Source: Bacillus sp. RAR_GA_16
GTDB taxonomy: Bacteria; Bacillota; Bacilli; Bacillales; Guptibacillaceae
Direction: 5' to 3'
NCBI RefSeq assembly: GCF_020165985.1
Contig: NZ_JAIUKZ010000019.1
Span: forward strand, 1-64,000
DNA: 64,000 bases
Below the pieces are notes generated by a model. The model did not search any database. It was not told where the DNA came from and saw only the letters and a program-made list of their open reading frames with translations. Shown one piece after another: positions 17,605-25,692 of this stretch. How positions within the stretch are numbered: the first letter of the stretch is position 1; the number at the start of each line of letters is the position of its first letter. Made by a program: the position numbers and the translations under genes.

Positions 17605-17939
17605 CTCGCCGTCTTAATATTGTGGATATGAACATAATCTCCGACTTCCCACTTACTTGTTGTCAATCCAATCTGGACACCGTATTTAAGAACAGGTTCA
17701 TTTTTTTCAATGCTGACCAAGGCAATCTTATGACCTAAGGGGATATCTCCTCTTGCGACCACTTCAGTACTGGAGTCATCGTCCATGAAAACTCCGATTA
17801 CTTTTTCACCTTCAGTGATATCGCTGGTTGCTACGCCAACTTGATCGCCCTTATGGTGGATCAAAAACTTATGAACAGCTACGTGTTTTTTGTCTTCTTT
17901 TTCCCCAGTTGCAACTGAAGATCGATCATTCTGTGCCAT
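17598..17939 (-). CDS. suyA: (2R)-sulfolactate sulfo-lyase, alpha (small) subunit (113 aa)
   Basis: SAF-domain small subunit of the UxaA family: [17 protein letters not shown], then IPLGHKIAL and [14 protein letters not shown] at the C-terminus, the usual ending of the subunit. ATG (complement of 17937-17939) after AGAAGGAGTG. It overlaps suyB by seven bases, so the subunits are translationally coupled. The N-terminal 20 residues are charged and variable. Transcribed from its own promoter with the best copy of the shared operator. Confidence 0.9.
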   Translation of the reverse strand: MAQNDRSSVATGEKEDKKHVAVHKFLIHHKGDQVGVATSDITEGEKVIGVFMDDDSSTEVVARGDIPLGHKIALVSIEKNEPVLKYGVQIGLTTSKWEVGDYVHIHNIKTARW

Positions 17940-17974
17940 TAATTTCACTCCTTCTATTTTGTTATGTAATACCT

Positions 17975-17995
17975 TTGGTTAGGTGACCCAACCAA
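17975..17995 (-). promoter_or_regulatory. Operator site 3 of the shared regulon (most symmetric copy)
   Basis: On the minus strand the core is GGTTGGGTCACCTAACC, flanked by TT and AA. It is palindromic except for one mismatched pair and the centre base, so it defines the symmetry of the consensus. It begins 12 bases after the suyA -10 box. Confidence 0.8.
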
Positions 17996-18005
17996 TTTGT
18001 TACCT

Positions 18006-18034
18006 ATTTTAAACACTGTTCAGAAAAAAATCAA
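18006..18034 (-). promoter_or_regulatory. Sigma-A promoter of suyAB
   Basis: On the minus strand TTGATT (18034-18029), 17 bases, TAAAAT (18011-18006), followed by the operator. Confidence 0.65.
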
Positions 18035-18123
18035 CCCATTTTCAGAAAATTATCAATAATATCAACGTTATCACAGGAAGAAGTGGAATTATTCAAATAA
18101 ATTGTTTAATTATTCAAAAAACA

Positions 18124-18152
18124 TTGAATTATTTAGTGTGTGGTGTTTTAAT
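18124..18152 (+). promoter_or_regulatory. Sigma-A promoter of the fumarate reductase/fumarase operon
   Basis: TTGAAT at 18124-18129, 17 bases, TTTAAT at 18147-18152. The same hexamers and spacing occur at the transporter promoter near 31.1 kb. Confidence 0.65.
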
Positions 18153-18163
18153 AGAGGTATTAT

Positions 18164-18180
18164 GGTTGGGTCACTGCACC
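18164..18180 (+). promoter_or_regulatory. Operator site 4 of the shared regulon
   Basis: GGTTGGGTCACTGCACC starts 11 bases after the -10 box. The identical 17-mer, in the opposite orientation, is at the transporter promoter (31099-31115). Confidence 0.78.
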
Positions 18181-18279
18181 TTGAACTAATTAAACACACA
18201 AACTTATTACATAAACTAGTGAATCTGTCCGTTTGAAAACAAAATCCTGAGCTGTATTCAGGAAATACAAGGAGTGGTA

Positions 18280-19002
18280 ATGATGAATGAGGTGGATGTC
18301 ACCGTGATGCGCTATGATCCAGCAGAAGACGAACATCCTATCTATGATACCTTTCCAATTGAACTTAAAAAAAATATGACAGTATTGGATAGCTTGTTTC
18401 TTATCGTAGAAGATCAAGATCCTACTCTTTCGTTCCGTTGTGCCTGCAGACTAGGAATGTGTGGTTCTTGCGGTATGGTGATAAATGGAAGGGGGCGTTT
18501 GGCGTGCCGTACAAAGATAGAGAGTCTAGGTACAAAAGTAGTAGTGGAGCCGATGAGAAATATGAACGTGATAAAAGATCTGTCTGTTGATATGGATAAG
18601 TTCTTTAAAAACTGGGAAAAAGTGAAACCTTATTTCGTACCTAAGGAAGATACTGATGAATTCAGTAAAATTCCACCATCATCGGGACGACGGGAAATTA
18701 TTGACGAAAACCAAGATTGTATAACTTGCGGCTTATGTTTTCAATCATGTGATGCTGTTTCGCTCAGAGAGGATGAGTATATCGGACCGGCTGCATTGAA
18801 TCGAGCTTATAATCTGATTGCGGATGAACGAGACGGAGCCAAAGATGAACGCCTTGATATGGTTACAGACCAGGACGGTGCATTTGGCTGTCGTTCTTTT
18901 GGTGCTTGTGTAGAGGTATGTCCGAAAGGAATTAAGCCAATGTCTACAATTCAAAAAATTAAAACCAAAAAATTGAAAAGAGCAGTGGGTTTAAAATATT
19001 AA
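18280..19002 (+). CDS. Succinate dehydrogenase/fumarate reductase iron-sulfur subunit (240 aa)
   Basis: Electron-transfer subunit with three clusters: [2Fe-2S] ligands in RCACRLGMCGSC plus a later Cys76, then CITCGLCFQSC and CRSFGACVEVCPKGI for the [4Fe-4S] and [3Fe-4S] clusters. ATG at 18280 six bases after AAGGAG. Gene order is B-C-A, unlike the C-A-B order of the Bacillus housekeeping sdh operon, so this is probably a second, specialised enzyme. The promoter carries the sulfonate-regulon operator. Direction (succinate oxidation or fumarate reduction) cannot be told from this subunit. Confidence 0.88.
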   Translation: MMNEVDVTVMRYDPAEDEHPIYDTFPIELKKNMTVLDSLFLIVEDQDPTLSFRCACRLGMCGSCGMVINGRGRLACRTKIESLGTKVVVEPMRNMNVIKDLSVDMDKFFKNWEKVKPYFVPKEDTDEFSKIPPSSGRREIIDENQDCITCGLCFQSCDAVSLREDEYIGPAALNRAYNLIADERDGAKDERLDMVTDQDGAFGCRSFGACVEVCPKGIKPMSTIQKIKTKKLKRAVGLKY

Positions 19003-19030
19003 AATGTATTAAAGAGGGAGATGTGGATTC

Positions 19031-19405
19031 ATGGCTACTTCGGGTGCCCAAACAAGTAGAAGCCTACAAGAAGTAAAAGTGAAACAACGTCCATATGTCG
19101 GTTATGTTGCTTGGCTGGTTCAAAGGATCACTGCATTGATCCTATTATTTTTATTGCCAATAAAAATCTATAGTGGTTATGCAATGATAGGGAAATTACC
19201 TGGGGCTGGCGCCATTTCATCTTTACACTTAAATGCTATGTTAGATTCTCTCTTGATTTTTGCCCTCATCTTCCATGCATTGTACGGATTCAGGGTTATT
19301 TTGATTGATATTGGAGTCATTCGAGATAATCGCAACGTTTTTAAAACTTTTACGATCATTGGTGCCATTATGTGTGCGTTAACTTTTTATTTCATCGTTT
19401 CATAA
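19031..19405 (+). CDS. Small membrane-anchor subunit of succinate dehydrogenase/fumarate reductase (124 aa)
   Basis: Three hydrophobic helices: about 27-48 (starting WLVQRITALILLFLL), 66-90 (LLIFALIFHALYGFRVILID) and 98-122. The QRIT motif resembles SdhC and the HALYG..VILID motif resembles SdhD, so one three-helix protein may serve as the whole anchor or as half of a homodimeric one; no second anchor gene is present. The histidine in the second helix is a possible haem b ligand. Ribosome site AGAGGGAG. It lies between the iron-sulfur and flavoprotein genes, which gives its role despite low similarity. Confidence 0.75.
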   Translation: MATSGAQTSRSLQEVKVKQRPYVGYVAWLVQRITALILLFLLPIKIYSGYAMIGKLPGAGAISSLHLNAMLDSLLIFALIFHALYGFRVILIDIGVIRDNRNVFKTFTIIGAIMCALTFYFIVS

Positions 19406-19472
19406 TGATTTTAAATCGGTTGTCCTTCACGTTTATTTTAAAAGCAAACTTAATTTAAAGAGGGTGTATGGC

Positions 19473-21209
19473 TTGGAACATGTTAAAGCAGATATTCTTA
19501 TCTTGGGAAGTGGAGGGGCTGGATTATTTGCAGCACATCATGCAGCAGATCAAAATCCCAATTTAGATATCATTGTTTCTGCAAAAGGACTGATTGGCAA
19601 AAGTGGTTGCACTCGCATGGTACAAGGGGGATATAATGTTGTTCTTCACCCAGAGGATTCGGTTGAAAAGCACTTCAAAGATACAATCAAAGGTGGAGGT
19701 GGCATCAATAACCAAGAGTTGGCATGGACACTCGTCAATGATGCTCCTAAAAGAATCAGAGAGTTAGAAACTAAGATGGGCGTGTTTTTTGATCGAAATG
19801 ACGATGGGACCGTTCACCAAAAACCTTTTGCTGGACAATCATTTGATCGAACCGTCCATAAGGGAGATTTAACAGGTATCGAAATCATTTCTCGCATGAG
19901 GGATCAACTCTATGCAAAACCCAACGTAGAAGATTGGGATGAAGTAAGGGCCATCGATTTATTAATAGATGAAGATAGTCGTCGAATTGCAGGTTGTTTA
20001 ATGCTGAGTTTAAGAACAGGAGAATTTATAGTTGTACATTGTAGTGCAGTGATAGTTGGTACCGGTGGAGCTGCAACTATGTATAAAATCGCAACACCTA
20101 GCCTTGAAAAAGCAGGTGATGGTATGGCGATGTGTTACCGAGCAGGGACAGAACTTATGGATATGGAAATGATGCAATTTCATCCTACAGGACTTCTGGC
20201 AGAGAATTCGCGTTTAAATGGAGGAGTTTTAGAAGAAGGATTACGTGGAGCAGGTGGTTATTTGATTAACTCACTGGGAGAAAGATTTATGAAAAATTAC
20301 GATTCGGAACGGATGGAAAGGTCAACGCGAGATCGGGTTTCTAGAGCTGCTTATATGGAAATCATGGCAGGTCGAGGTACTCCTCTAGGAGGAGTTTATG
20401 TCGATGTATCTCATCTTGGTATGAAGAATGTTAGAAAAATGTTCCCAGGAATGGTTGAACGATGTCGAGACGTTGGTAAAGACTTAAGTAAGGAGCCAGT
20501 AGAAATCTCCCCAGCTGCTCACTTCCAAATGGGCGGTGTGAAGGTGGATAACGATTGTAAAACTAATATTGTTGGCTTGTTTGTTGCAGGAGAAGATGCA
20601 GGTGGTGTCCATGGTGCAAACCGTTTGGGTGGGAATGGTGTTTGTGATTCTACGGTGTTTGGTGCAAGAGCCGGAGATGCTGCCGCAGTTTATGTCAGTT
20701 CTTTAGAAACGTCAGTAGAGGTTTCTACTACCCAGATATATTCCATTATAGAGGAAGTTATCGAGCCATTTCAAAAAGTAGATGGGGAAAATCCTTTCTA
20801 TATTCGGAACGATTTAAAAAATCTAATGTGGGAAAACGTGGGTCTTGTACGCAACGGTAAAGACTTGGAGCATGCAATGGCTAATTTAGAACTATTGGAA
20901 GAGAGGGTTAAGCGCGTATCAGTGAAAGGATCCAAAAGATATAACCTCACATGGCATGAGTTACTAAATGTACGAAACTTAGTAACTGTTGCTAAGATAG
21001 TAACTTCAAGTGCATTGATGCGGACAGAAAGCAGAGGTTCGCACTTTAGAGTAGATTTCCCCGAGAGTAACGACGAAGATTGGTTAAGCAATATTTATGT
21101 TAAAAAGAATCAAAAAGGTGAACCACATTACAGAGTTGAGCAAACAAAGCAAACTCATGTGAACGTACAAGAAATTCAAGGATATAAAGTTGTAGCACCT
21201 TCAAAATAA
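19473..21209 (+). CDS. Succinate dehydrogenase/fumarate reductase flavoprotein subunit (578 aa)
   Basis: FAD-binding N-terminus ADILILGSGGAGLFAA, followed by the substrate region MDMEMMQFHPTG, the catalytic Arg region RMERSTRDRVSRA, and GLFVAGEDAGGVHGANRLGG, all typical of SdhA/FrdA. The TTG at 19473, seven bases after AGAGGGTG, gives the usual short N-terminus; a GTG nine bases earlier lies inside the ribosome site. Third gene of the operon, followed at 21 bases by fumarase, so the operon encodes the malate-fumarate-succinate segment. Confidence 0.9.
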   Translation: MEHVKADILILGSGGAGLFAAHHAADQNPNLDIIVSAKGLIGKSGCTRMVQGGYNVVLHPEDSVEKHFKDTIKGGGGINNQELAWTLVNDAPKRIRELETKMGVFFDRNDDGTVHQKPFAGQSFDRTVHKGDLTGIEIISRMRDQLYAKPNVEDWDEVRAIDLLIDEDSRRIAGCLMLSLRTGEFIVVHCSAVIVGTGGAATMYKIATPSLEKAGDGMAMCYRAGTELMDMEMMQFHPTGLLAENSRLNGGVLEEGLRGAGGYLINSLGERFMKNYDSERMERSTRDRVSRAAYMEIMAGRGTPLGGVYVDVSHLGMKNVRKMFPGMVERCRDVGKDLSKEPVEISPAAHFQMGGVKVDNDCKTNIVGLFVAGEDAGGVHGANRLGGNGVCDSTVFGARAGDAAAVYVSSLETSVEVSTTQIYSIIEEVIEPFQKVDGENPFYIRNDLKNLMWENVGLVRNGKDLEHAMANLELLEERVKRVSVKGSKRYNLTWHELLNVRNLVTVAKIVTSSALMRTESRGSHFRVDFPESNDEDWLSNIYVKKNQKGEPHYRVEQTKQTHVNVQEIQGYKVVAPSK

Positions 21210-21230
21210 CTTTTTTAAGGAGTGTGTCAC

Positions 21231-22154
21231 ATGGCAATTGCCGATTATGTTGCTTCTTACAAAGATGCTTGGGAAGTTGATGAAGCCTTTTATCAAGGTG
21301 TGGAGGAAGCCTGTAAGACCCTTTATATCGAATCTCTCAAGGATTTACCACCTGATGTACGGAAAGCATTAGAAAGGGCTTATGATAAGGAACAATTAGA
21401 GAGTGGCAAAGAAATACTAGCAACACTTATAAAGACTGTCTCAACTGCTGATGATGAAAAATTATTAATTTGCCAAGATACCGGTATTCCTATTTATTTT
21501 GTTAAAGTAGGCAACCAAGTGAGGTTTGATGGCATGAGATTAGAGCAGGCAATAAAAAAAGGAACAGAACGGGCGACTTTGGAACATCCACTACGGAGTA
21601 GCATTGTAAATACGCTAACTAGAAAAAATCATGGAACCTCAACTGGAGAACAGATACCAGTAATTCATTACGAATTTGTTGAAGGAAATGAAATTGAAAT
21701 CTTGATAGTTCCGAAGGGTTCCGGTTCTGAAAATATGAGTTATTTGAAAATGTTAACACCTGCAGAGGGGATCGACGGTATTAAAAAATATGTACTTGAA
21801 TGTGTGTTTGAATCCGGGGCTAACCCTTGCCCTCCTACTATCGTCGGAATCGGACTCGGTGGATCAGCAGACAAATGTGCAACACTGGCTAAAAAGGCAG
21901 CCGCACGTGAAGTAGGGTCTTTAAATCCTGATCCAGATGTCCGTGAGTTGGAAGAGGAACTATATACTGCTATCAACAAGATTGGGATTGGGGCACATGG
22001 TTTAGGGGGGAATACTACGGCTTTATCCGTGCATATTGAAGCTGCTGATACACATATGACATGTAATCCAGTCGCAGTTAATATGATGTGCTGGCCGGCA
22101 AGAAGAATGCGGGCTACTTTTAAGAGACAGGCAAAACCGAAGATCACTTATTAA
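21231..22154 (+). CDS. Class I fumarate hydratase / tartrate dehydratase alpha subunit (307 aa)
   Basis: N-terminal domain of the oxygen-sensitive [4Fe-4S] hydro-lyases, encoded separately as in TtdA. Cluster cysteines are visible in LLICQDTGIPIYF, GANPCPPTIVGIGLGG and NMMCWPARR. ATG at 21231 after AAGGAGTG; an upstream in-frame GTG lies within that ribosome site. Its neighbour encodes the beta subunit, and the operon also encodes a fumarate reductase/succinate dehydrogenase, which favours fumarase over L-tartrate dehydratase. Confidence 0.87.
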   Translation: MAIADYVASYKDAWEVDEAFYQGVEEACKTLYIESLKDLPPDVRKALERAYDKEQLESGKEILATLIKTVSTADDEKLLICQDTGIPIYFVKVGNQVRFDGMRLEQAIKKGTERATLEHPLRSSIVNTLTRKNHGTSTGEQIPVIHYEFVEGNEIEILIVPKGSGSENMSYLKMLTPAEGIDGIKKYVLECVFESGANPCPPTIVGIGLGGSADKCATLAKKAAAREVGSLNPDPDVRELEEELYTAINKIGIGAHGLGGNTTALSVHIEAADTHMTCNPVAVNMMCWPARRMRATFKRQAKPKITY

Positions 22155-22172
22155 GCCTTAAGGAGGGAGAGT

Positions 22173-22769
22173 ATGACACACTACCGACTAAAAGCTCCTT
22201 TAACCGATGAGGACATCAATCAGTTATTCGCAGGAGATACTGTTACCCTAGAGGGGATTATCTTTGGGGTACGTGATGCGAATTTAATACGCCTCTTCGA
22301 TCAAAAGGTTGACTTACCAGCTGATTTGGCACCTCAATTGCAAGGAGCAATCGCACTTCATACAGCTCCAGGAGTACGAAAACGTGAAGATGGCACATAC
22401 GAAAAAGTCAGCATCGGAACCACTACAAGTTATCGTATGGATCGTTTTACGAGAGGTCTTATGGAAGATTTCGGGGTTAGGGTCATTGTTGGCAAAGGCG
22501 GACTACTCGATGAAGGGAGCCAGGCTTTAGTAGACCTAAAGGGGTGTTACTTTACCATACTTGGTGGTTCTGCTGCGTTAGAAACAACACAAGTCGAAGC
22601 CATAGAGGACGTATGGTGGGAAGATTTAATGCCTGAAGCAATTTGGAAATTCAGGGTGAAAGATTTCGGTCCCCTGATCGTCTCTATCGATTCTCATGGA
22701 AATAACAAATATAAGAATGTTAAACAAGTAGCTAAACAAAACCTTGATGAAATAATAAGTAATTTATAA
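22173..22769 (+). CDS. Class I fumarate hydratase / tartrate dehydratase beta subunit (198 aa)
   Basis: C-terminal swivelling domain of class I fumarases: APGVRKREDGTYEKVSIGTTTSYRMD, VIVGKGGL and FTILGGSAALETTQVEAIEDVWWEDL. Starts at ATG 22173 after AAGGAGGG, 18 bases past the alpha subunit. Length equals that of TtdB-type subunits. Last gene of the operon; a hairpin follows about 110 bases later. Confidence 0.87.
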   Translation: MTHYRLKAPLTDEDINQLFAGDTVTLEGIIFGVRDANLIRLFDQKVDLPADLAPQLQGAIALHTAPGVRKREDGTYEKVSIGTTTSYRMDRFTRGLMEDFGVRVIVGKGGLLDEGSQALVDLKGCYFTILGGSAALETTQVEAIEDVWWEDLMPEAIWKFRVKDFGPLIVSIDSHGNNKYKNVKQVAKQNLDEIISNL

Positions 22770-22880
22770 TGACATCACGATTATGTATTTCCATGATTAT
22801 CATCAATAGTTAATTTGAAATTAAGAAAAGAGAACGATAAATTACTAACGGGTAAGATAATGAAATTGCATACTAAAATG

Positions 22881-22915
22881 ACTTGCGAATTGTATATAAA
22901 TTCGCAGGTCTATTT
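22881..22915 (+). terminator. Terminator of the fumarase operon
   Basis: ACTTGCGAATT and AATTCGCAGGT (one G-T pair) with a short loop, followed by CTATTTTCGTT. Confidence 0.55.
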
Positions 22916-23076
22916 TCGTTGATATAAATGGTATAAATAAAAAGGAATGAAAATTGCACTTCTATTTGTATATCAATAGCTTCTGAATTGCTTTAATCAA
23001 AGGAAGCTTACATTGTTGATAAATTATGACGAATTGTACTGAATGCTTTTGAAGTTGTTTTATGTGGTGAAATTCA

Positions 23077-23160
23077 ACTGTTAAAATAATGGATAATAAA
23101 GGAGGTAGAAAAAGAACGAAAGAGGCCTTTTTTACTCTTTCTTATGATTATTTTAACAGT
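23077..23160. repeat. 14-bp perfect inverted repeat with inner hairpin upstream of the nuclease gene
   Basis: ACTGTTAAAATAAT (23077-23090) returns inverted at 23147-23160, 56 bases apart. Inside are an AGGAGG without a gene and a small AAAGAG/CTCTTT hairpin with a T-run. It could be an attenuator of the nuclease gene starting at 23218, or the footprint of a small mobile repeat. The remaining bases of 22770-23217 hold nothing I recognise. Confidence 0.5.
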
Positions 23161-23217
23161 AGTAATGTTGATGGATTTTAACTTTTCGAGATTTTAATAT
23201 TATAGGAGTGTCCTAAA

Positions 23218-24195
23218 ATGAAAAAGAAAATGAACTTTTTATTCTTACTTTTCGCGATCATCTCTATGGTGGGTTGTACCAACTTAGAAGAAGCATCTAA
23301 TCCAGATGTAGATGTTGAAACAGAAGGAAAAACAGAAACCCAAGAAGAAACAGTTATTCAAGAAGAATCTGTAGATGCAGATGCAGCAAATGAAAATAGT
23401 AAAAAAGAAACTCTTGATGATACAGTTGATAACCCAGCAGTAGAGGAAACAACAGCCCAATCAAATAAGGAGCTGTTCGAAGGATACAAGCTTATTGAAG
23501 TTGATGGTGGTGATTTATCGGGATATCGAGAATCTAATGTCATCGTTGACATTGGTTATGGTGATCGTGAATATTGGGCATTTACTAATGAAAATGGGCA
23601 ACTAATACGTGTCATTGCTGAGGAACTCATTCTACAGGATGACAGTAACGAACCTGTATTATCGTCTGGGAGATACTATTCTGATGAGGCAAAGGTTCCA
23701 GGCGTCGAAAGTGATGTTTTAGATGAAGGACATATCATTGCTGATTCTCTTGGCGGAGTATCGAATGCTTATAATATTACCCCACAAGAAAGTACACTCA
23801 ACCGACATGGTGATCAAGCTTATTTGGAAGAAGCAATCCGTAGTGCAGGTGGAGCTACTAATTTTGAAGCCATTATCACATATCCGAACACGGATACGCA
23901 GATACCTTCAAGTTATCAGTACACCTATACTTTGAACGGAAATGAGATCGTTGATACATTTGACAATGTGAATCCTGATGAAGTCAACGCGTCACTTGGT
24001 TTAACTGAGAGCGAACCTGAAAATTCAACTAGTTCAGAAACAGAGAGTGATATTTCTAGTATTGATACAAACGGTAATGGACTAGTGACTATTAAAGAAG
24101 CAGAAGCAGCAGGTTTCAGTATGCCGATAATGAGTGATCATTGGTTATATCCCTATATGCGTGATAACGATAACGACGGTATGGTAGGTGAGTAG
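23218..24195 (+). CDS. Secreted lipoprotein nuclease (DNA/RNA non-specific endonuclease domain plus Excalibur-like domain, 325 aa)
   Basis: Lipoprotein signal peptide with Cys20 (ISMVGC). An acidic, Thr/Glu-rich linker spans about 21-85. The nuclease domain follows, with DEGHIIADSLGG (His172 as likely catalytic base) and NITPQESTLNRHGD, matching the NUC/Endonuclease_NS_2 fold. A Ser/Glu linker leads to the C-terminal block DTNGNG and DNDNDGMVGE, a calcium-loop motif like Excalibur and dockerin repeats. It is likely anchored outside the membrane and degrades external nucleic acid for nutrition or competition. No cognate immunity gene is adjacent. Confidence 0.8.
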   Translation: MKKKMNFLFLLFAIISMVGCTNLEEASNPDVDVETEGKTETQEETVIQEESVDADAANENSKKETLDDTVDNPAVEETTAQSNKELFEGYKLIEVDGGDLSGYRESNVIVDIGYGDREYWAFTNENGQLIRVIAEELILQDDSNEPVLSSGRYYSDEAKVPGVESDVLDEGHIIADSLGGVSNAYNITPQESTLNRHGDQAYLEEAIRSAGGATNFEAIITYPNTDTQIPSSYQYTYTLNGNEIVDTFDNVNPDEVNASLGLTESEPENSTSSETESDISSIDTNGNGLVTIKEAEAAGFSMPIMSDHWLYPYMRDNDNDGMVGE

Positions 24196-24702
24196 GCCCA
24201 ACAATAGAGCACTTACCTCTTTGAACGATTCATAACAATTGACGAATGGTGGTCGTATAGGAACAATTAAAATTAATGGTCATTTTATCTAAAATTTTAT
24301 GGTGAAAACAAATCAGTGAGACCGTGATGAGTATGTTCAATTCAAAATCTTTTCTAGCAAGCAGGAGATAATATGTAAGAGCGTACGATTTTGAAAGCCA
24401 TTTTAATTGCATCATATAGTTGTAAGCAACAAACAGCGCTTCGATCCGAGAGGGATTGATGCGCTGTTTTAAATTTGTTCAGTCAGAAAGATGGTTAGAT
24501 GTTGCTAAAAAATATAATACGATAATTGCTGATATTATGTTCTATAACAAGACCTTTCAGTCTAAACCTATCTACTTATTGGGATCAGGTATTTCGTATT
24601 TATCTGTATAAAATCTTTAAACGAATAAATACGAATTGACACGAATGATTACGTTGTTGTATTATCAAGTTAATAAAAAAATAGTTTATTGGAGGTTTTG
24701 GA
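24196..24702. other. Intergenic region, apart from one terminator
   Basis: Holds the hairpin at 24431-24470 and AT-rich sequence; no coding frame with a ribosome site was seen. Confidence 0.4.
24431..24470 (+). terminator. Terminator-like hairpin
   Basis: AAACAGCGC and GCGCTGTTTT enclose an inner ATCC/GGAT pair; a T-run follows. It could terminate the nuclease transcript, though it is 235 bases past that stop. Confidence 0.6.
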
Positions 24703-25413
24703 ATGGATCTTTACAACATTAATCTCTTTCAAATGAAAACAAAACCAGAAAATGAGGAGCGAGCGTCTGATTTCCTTAACAAAGGATATGTACAGATTGG
24801 TTGGAGTAAAGTACCTGATATGAGCAATTTGGATAAAGAAGAAATCAGACTAGAATTAGCAGATAAATATGGTTATGAAGGCAGATCTTTGTCAACCAAC
24901 TTAGGTACCCTAAATACTTTTTCAAAAGTGATGAAAAAGGGAGATATAGTCCTGATAAATACGGATGGATTCATTCATATTGGTATAGTTGATGAATACG
25001 TTGCAGAAGAAGTAAACGAAGGGGTATGGTTTCATCGACGCTCTTGTGAATGGGTAGATATGGTCAATAGAGACAGAATGAATGAAAGTGTAAAATCATT
25101 ACTAAGAAATATGACGACAGTTACGAAGTTTCCACACCCCTTTATTACTTCTGGCATACCTGAGATATTAGGTTGGAAAGAAGAAAATAATGAACCTAAC
25201 CAAACATTTCAAAGTTCGACACCATGTGATGACAGCAACATGAACTTTACATCCTTAGATAACAAAGATTTGCTGAGCCGAATGGAATCTCTTGGATCAA
25301 CAGCATTAGAAATATTGGAAGAAGAAATGAACTCCGAGGACTCCGAGAGACGTAGGAAGGCAGCTGTGGACTTACTAAATATCCTTAACGATGCCAAACG
25401 TCCAGTTTTTTAA
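24703..25413 (+). CDS. PUA/EVE-like domain protein, putative modified-DNA sensor (236 aa)
   Basis: The N-terminal 150 residues show a PUA/EVE-like pattern: YNINLFQMKTKPEN, GYVQIGWSKVPDM, LGTLNTFSKVMKKGDIVLIN, FIHIGIVDEY and WFHRRSCEWV. Such domains begin many restriction enzymes that read modified bases. The C-terminal tail (about 175-236) is acidic and helical, with no nuclease motif. ATG at 24703 after GGAGG. It sits 280 bases upstream of an EVE-HNH endonuclease in the same direction, so the two may act together. Family not firmly identified. Confidence 0.5.
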   Translation: MDLYNINLFQMKTKPENEERASDFLNKGYVQIGWSKVPDMSNLDKEEIRLELADKYGYEGRSLSTNLGTLNTFSKVMKKGDIVLINTDGFIHIGIVDEYVAEEVNEGVWFHRRSCEWVDMVNRDRMNESVKSLLRNMTTVTKFPHPFITSGIPEILGWKEENNEPNQTFQSSTPCDDSNMNFTSLDNKDLLSRMESLGSTALEILEEEMNSEDSERRRKAAVDLLNILNDAKRPVF

Positions 25414-25692
25414 AGAGTACTTTCTAAAGTTATTCAAGCTCTTGAAAAGATAGGGCACTTTCACCAAGAATGATGGAGCTAGCAAACATATGATTTTAGG
25501 AACTATCTGTGGAGTGATCCAGTAGCAGTAGCTTAGAATGACAGAATTTAAAAAAGCTAAGCCAATAGTGTGCGAATGAGAGAGCTGACTATACAGTAGT
25601 TAAAAGAGGTTTTATAACCAAGGTGTTAGGAAGAGAAATTGTTGTTAACCTTAATTTTTCTTTTGAAAATCATAATTGAAAGAGGTAACTCC

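Noticed and set aside
16438-17939. Altronate or galactarate dehydratase instead of sulfolactate lyase
   Set aside because: Separate SAF subunit, a large subunit of about 390 aa and the specific sequence blocks fit SuyAB; no hexuronate genes are nearby.
18059-18072. cre-like TATCAACGTTATCA between suyA and the fumarate reductase operon
   Set aside because: Two mismatches at conserved positions.
24230-24415. 61-codon minus-strand frame
   Set aside because: No ribosome site, low-complexity composition and no family resemblance.
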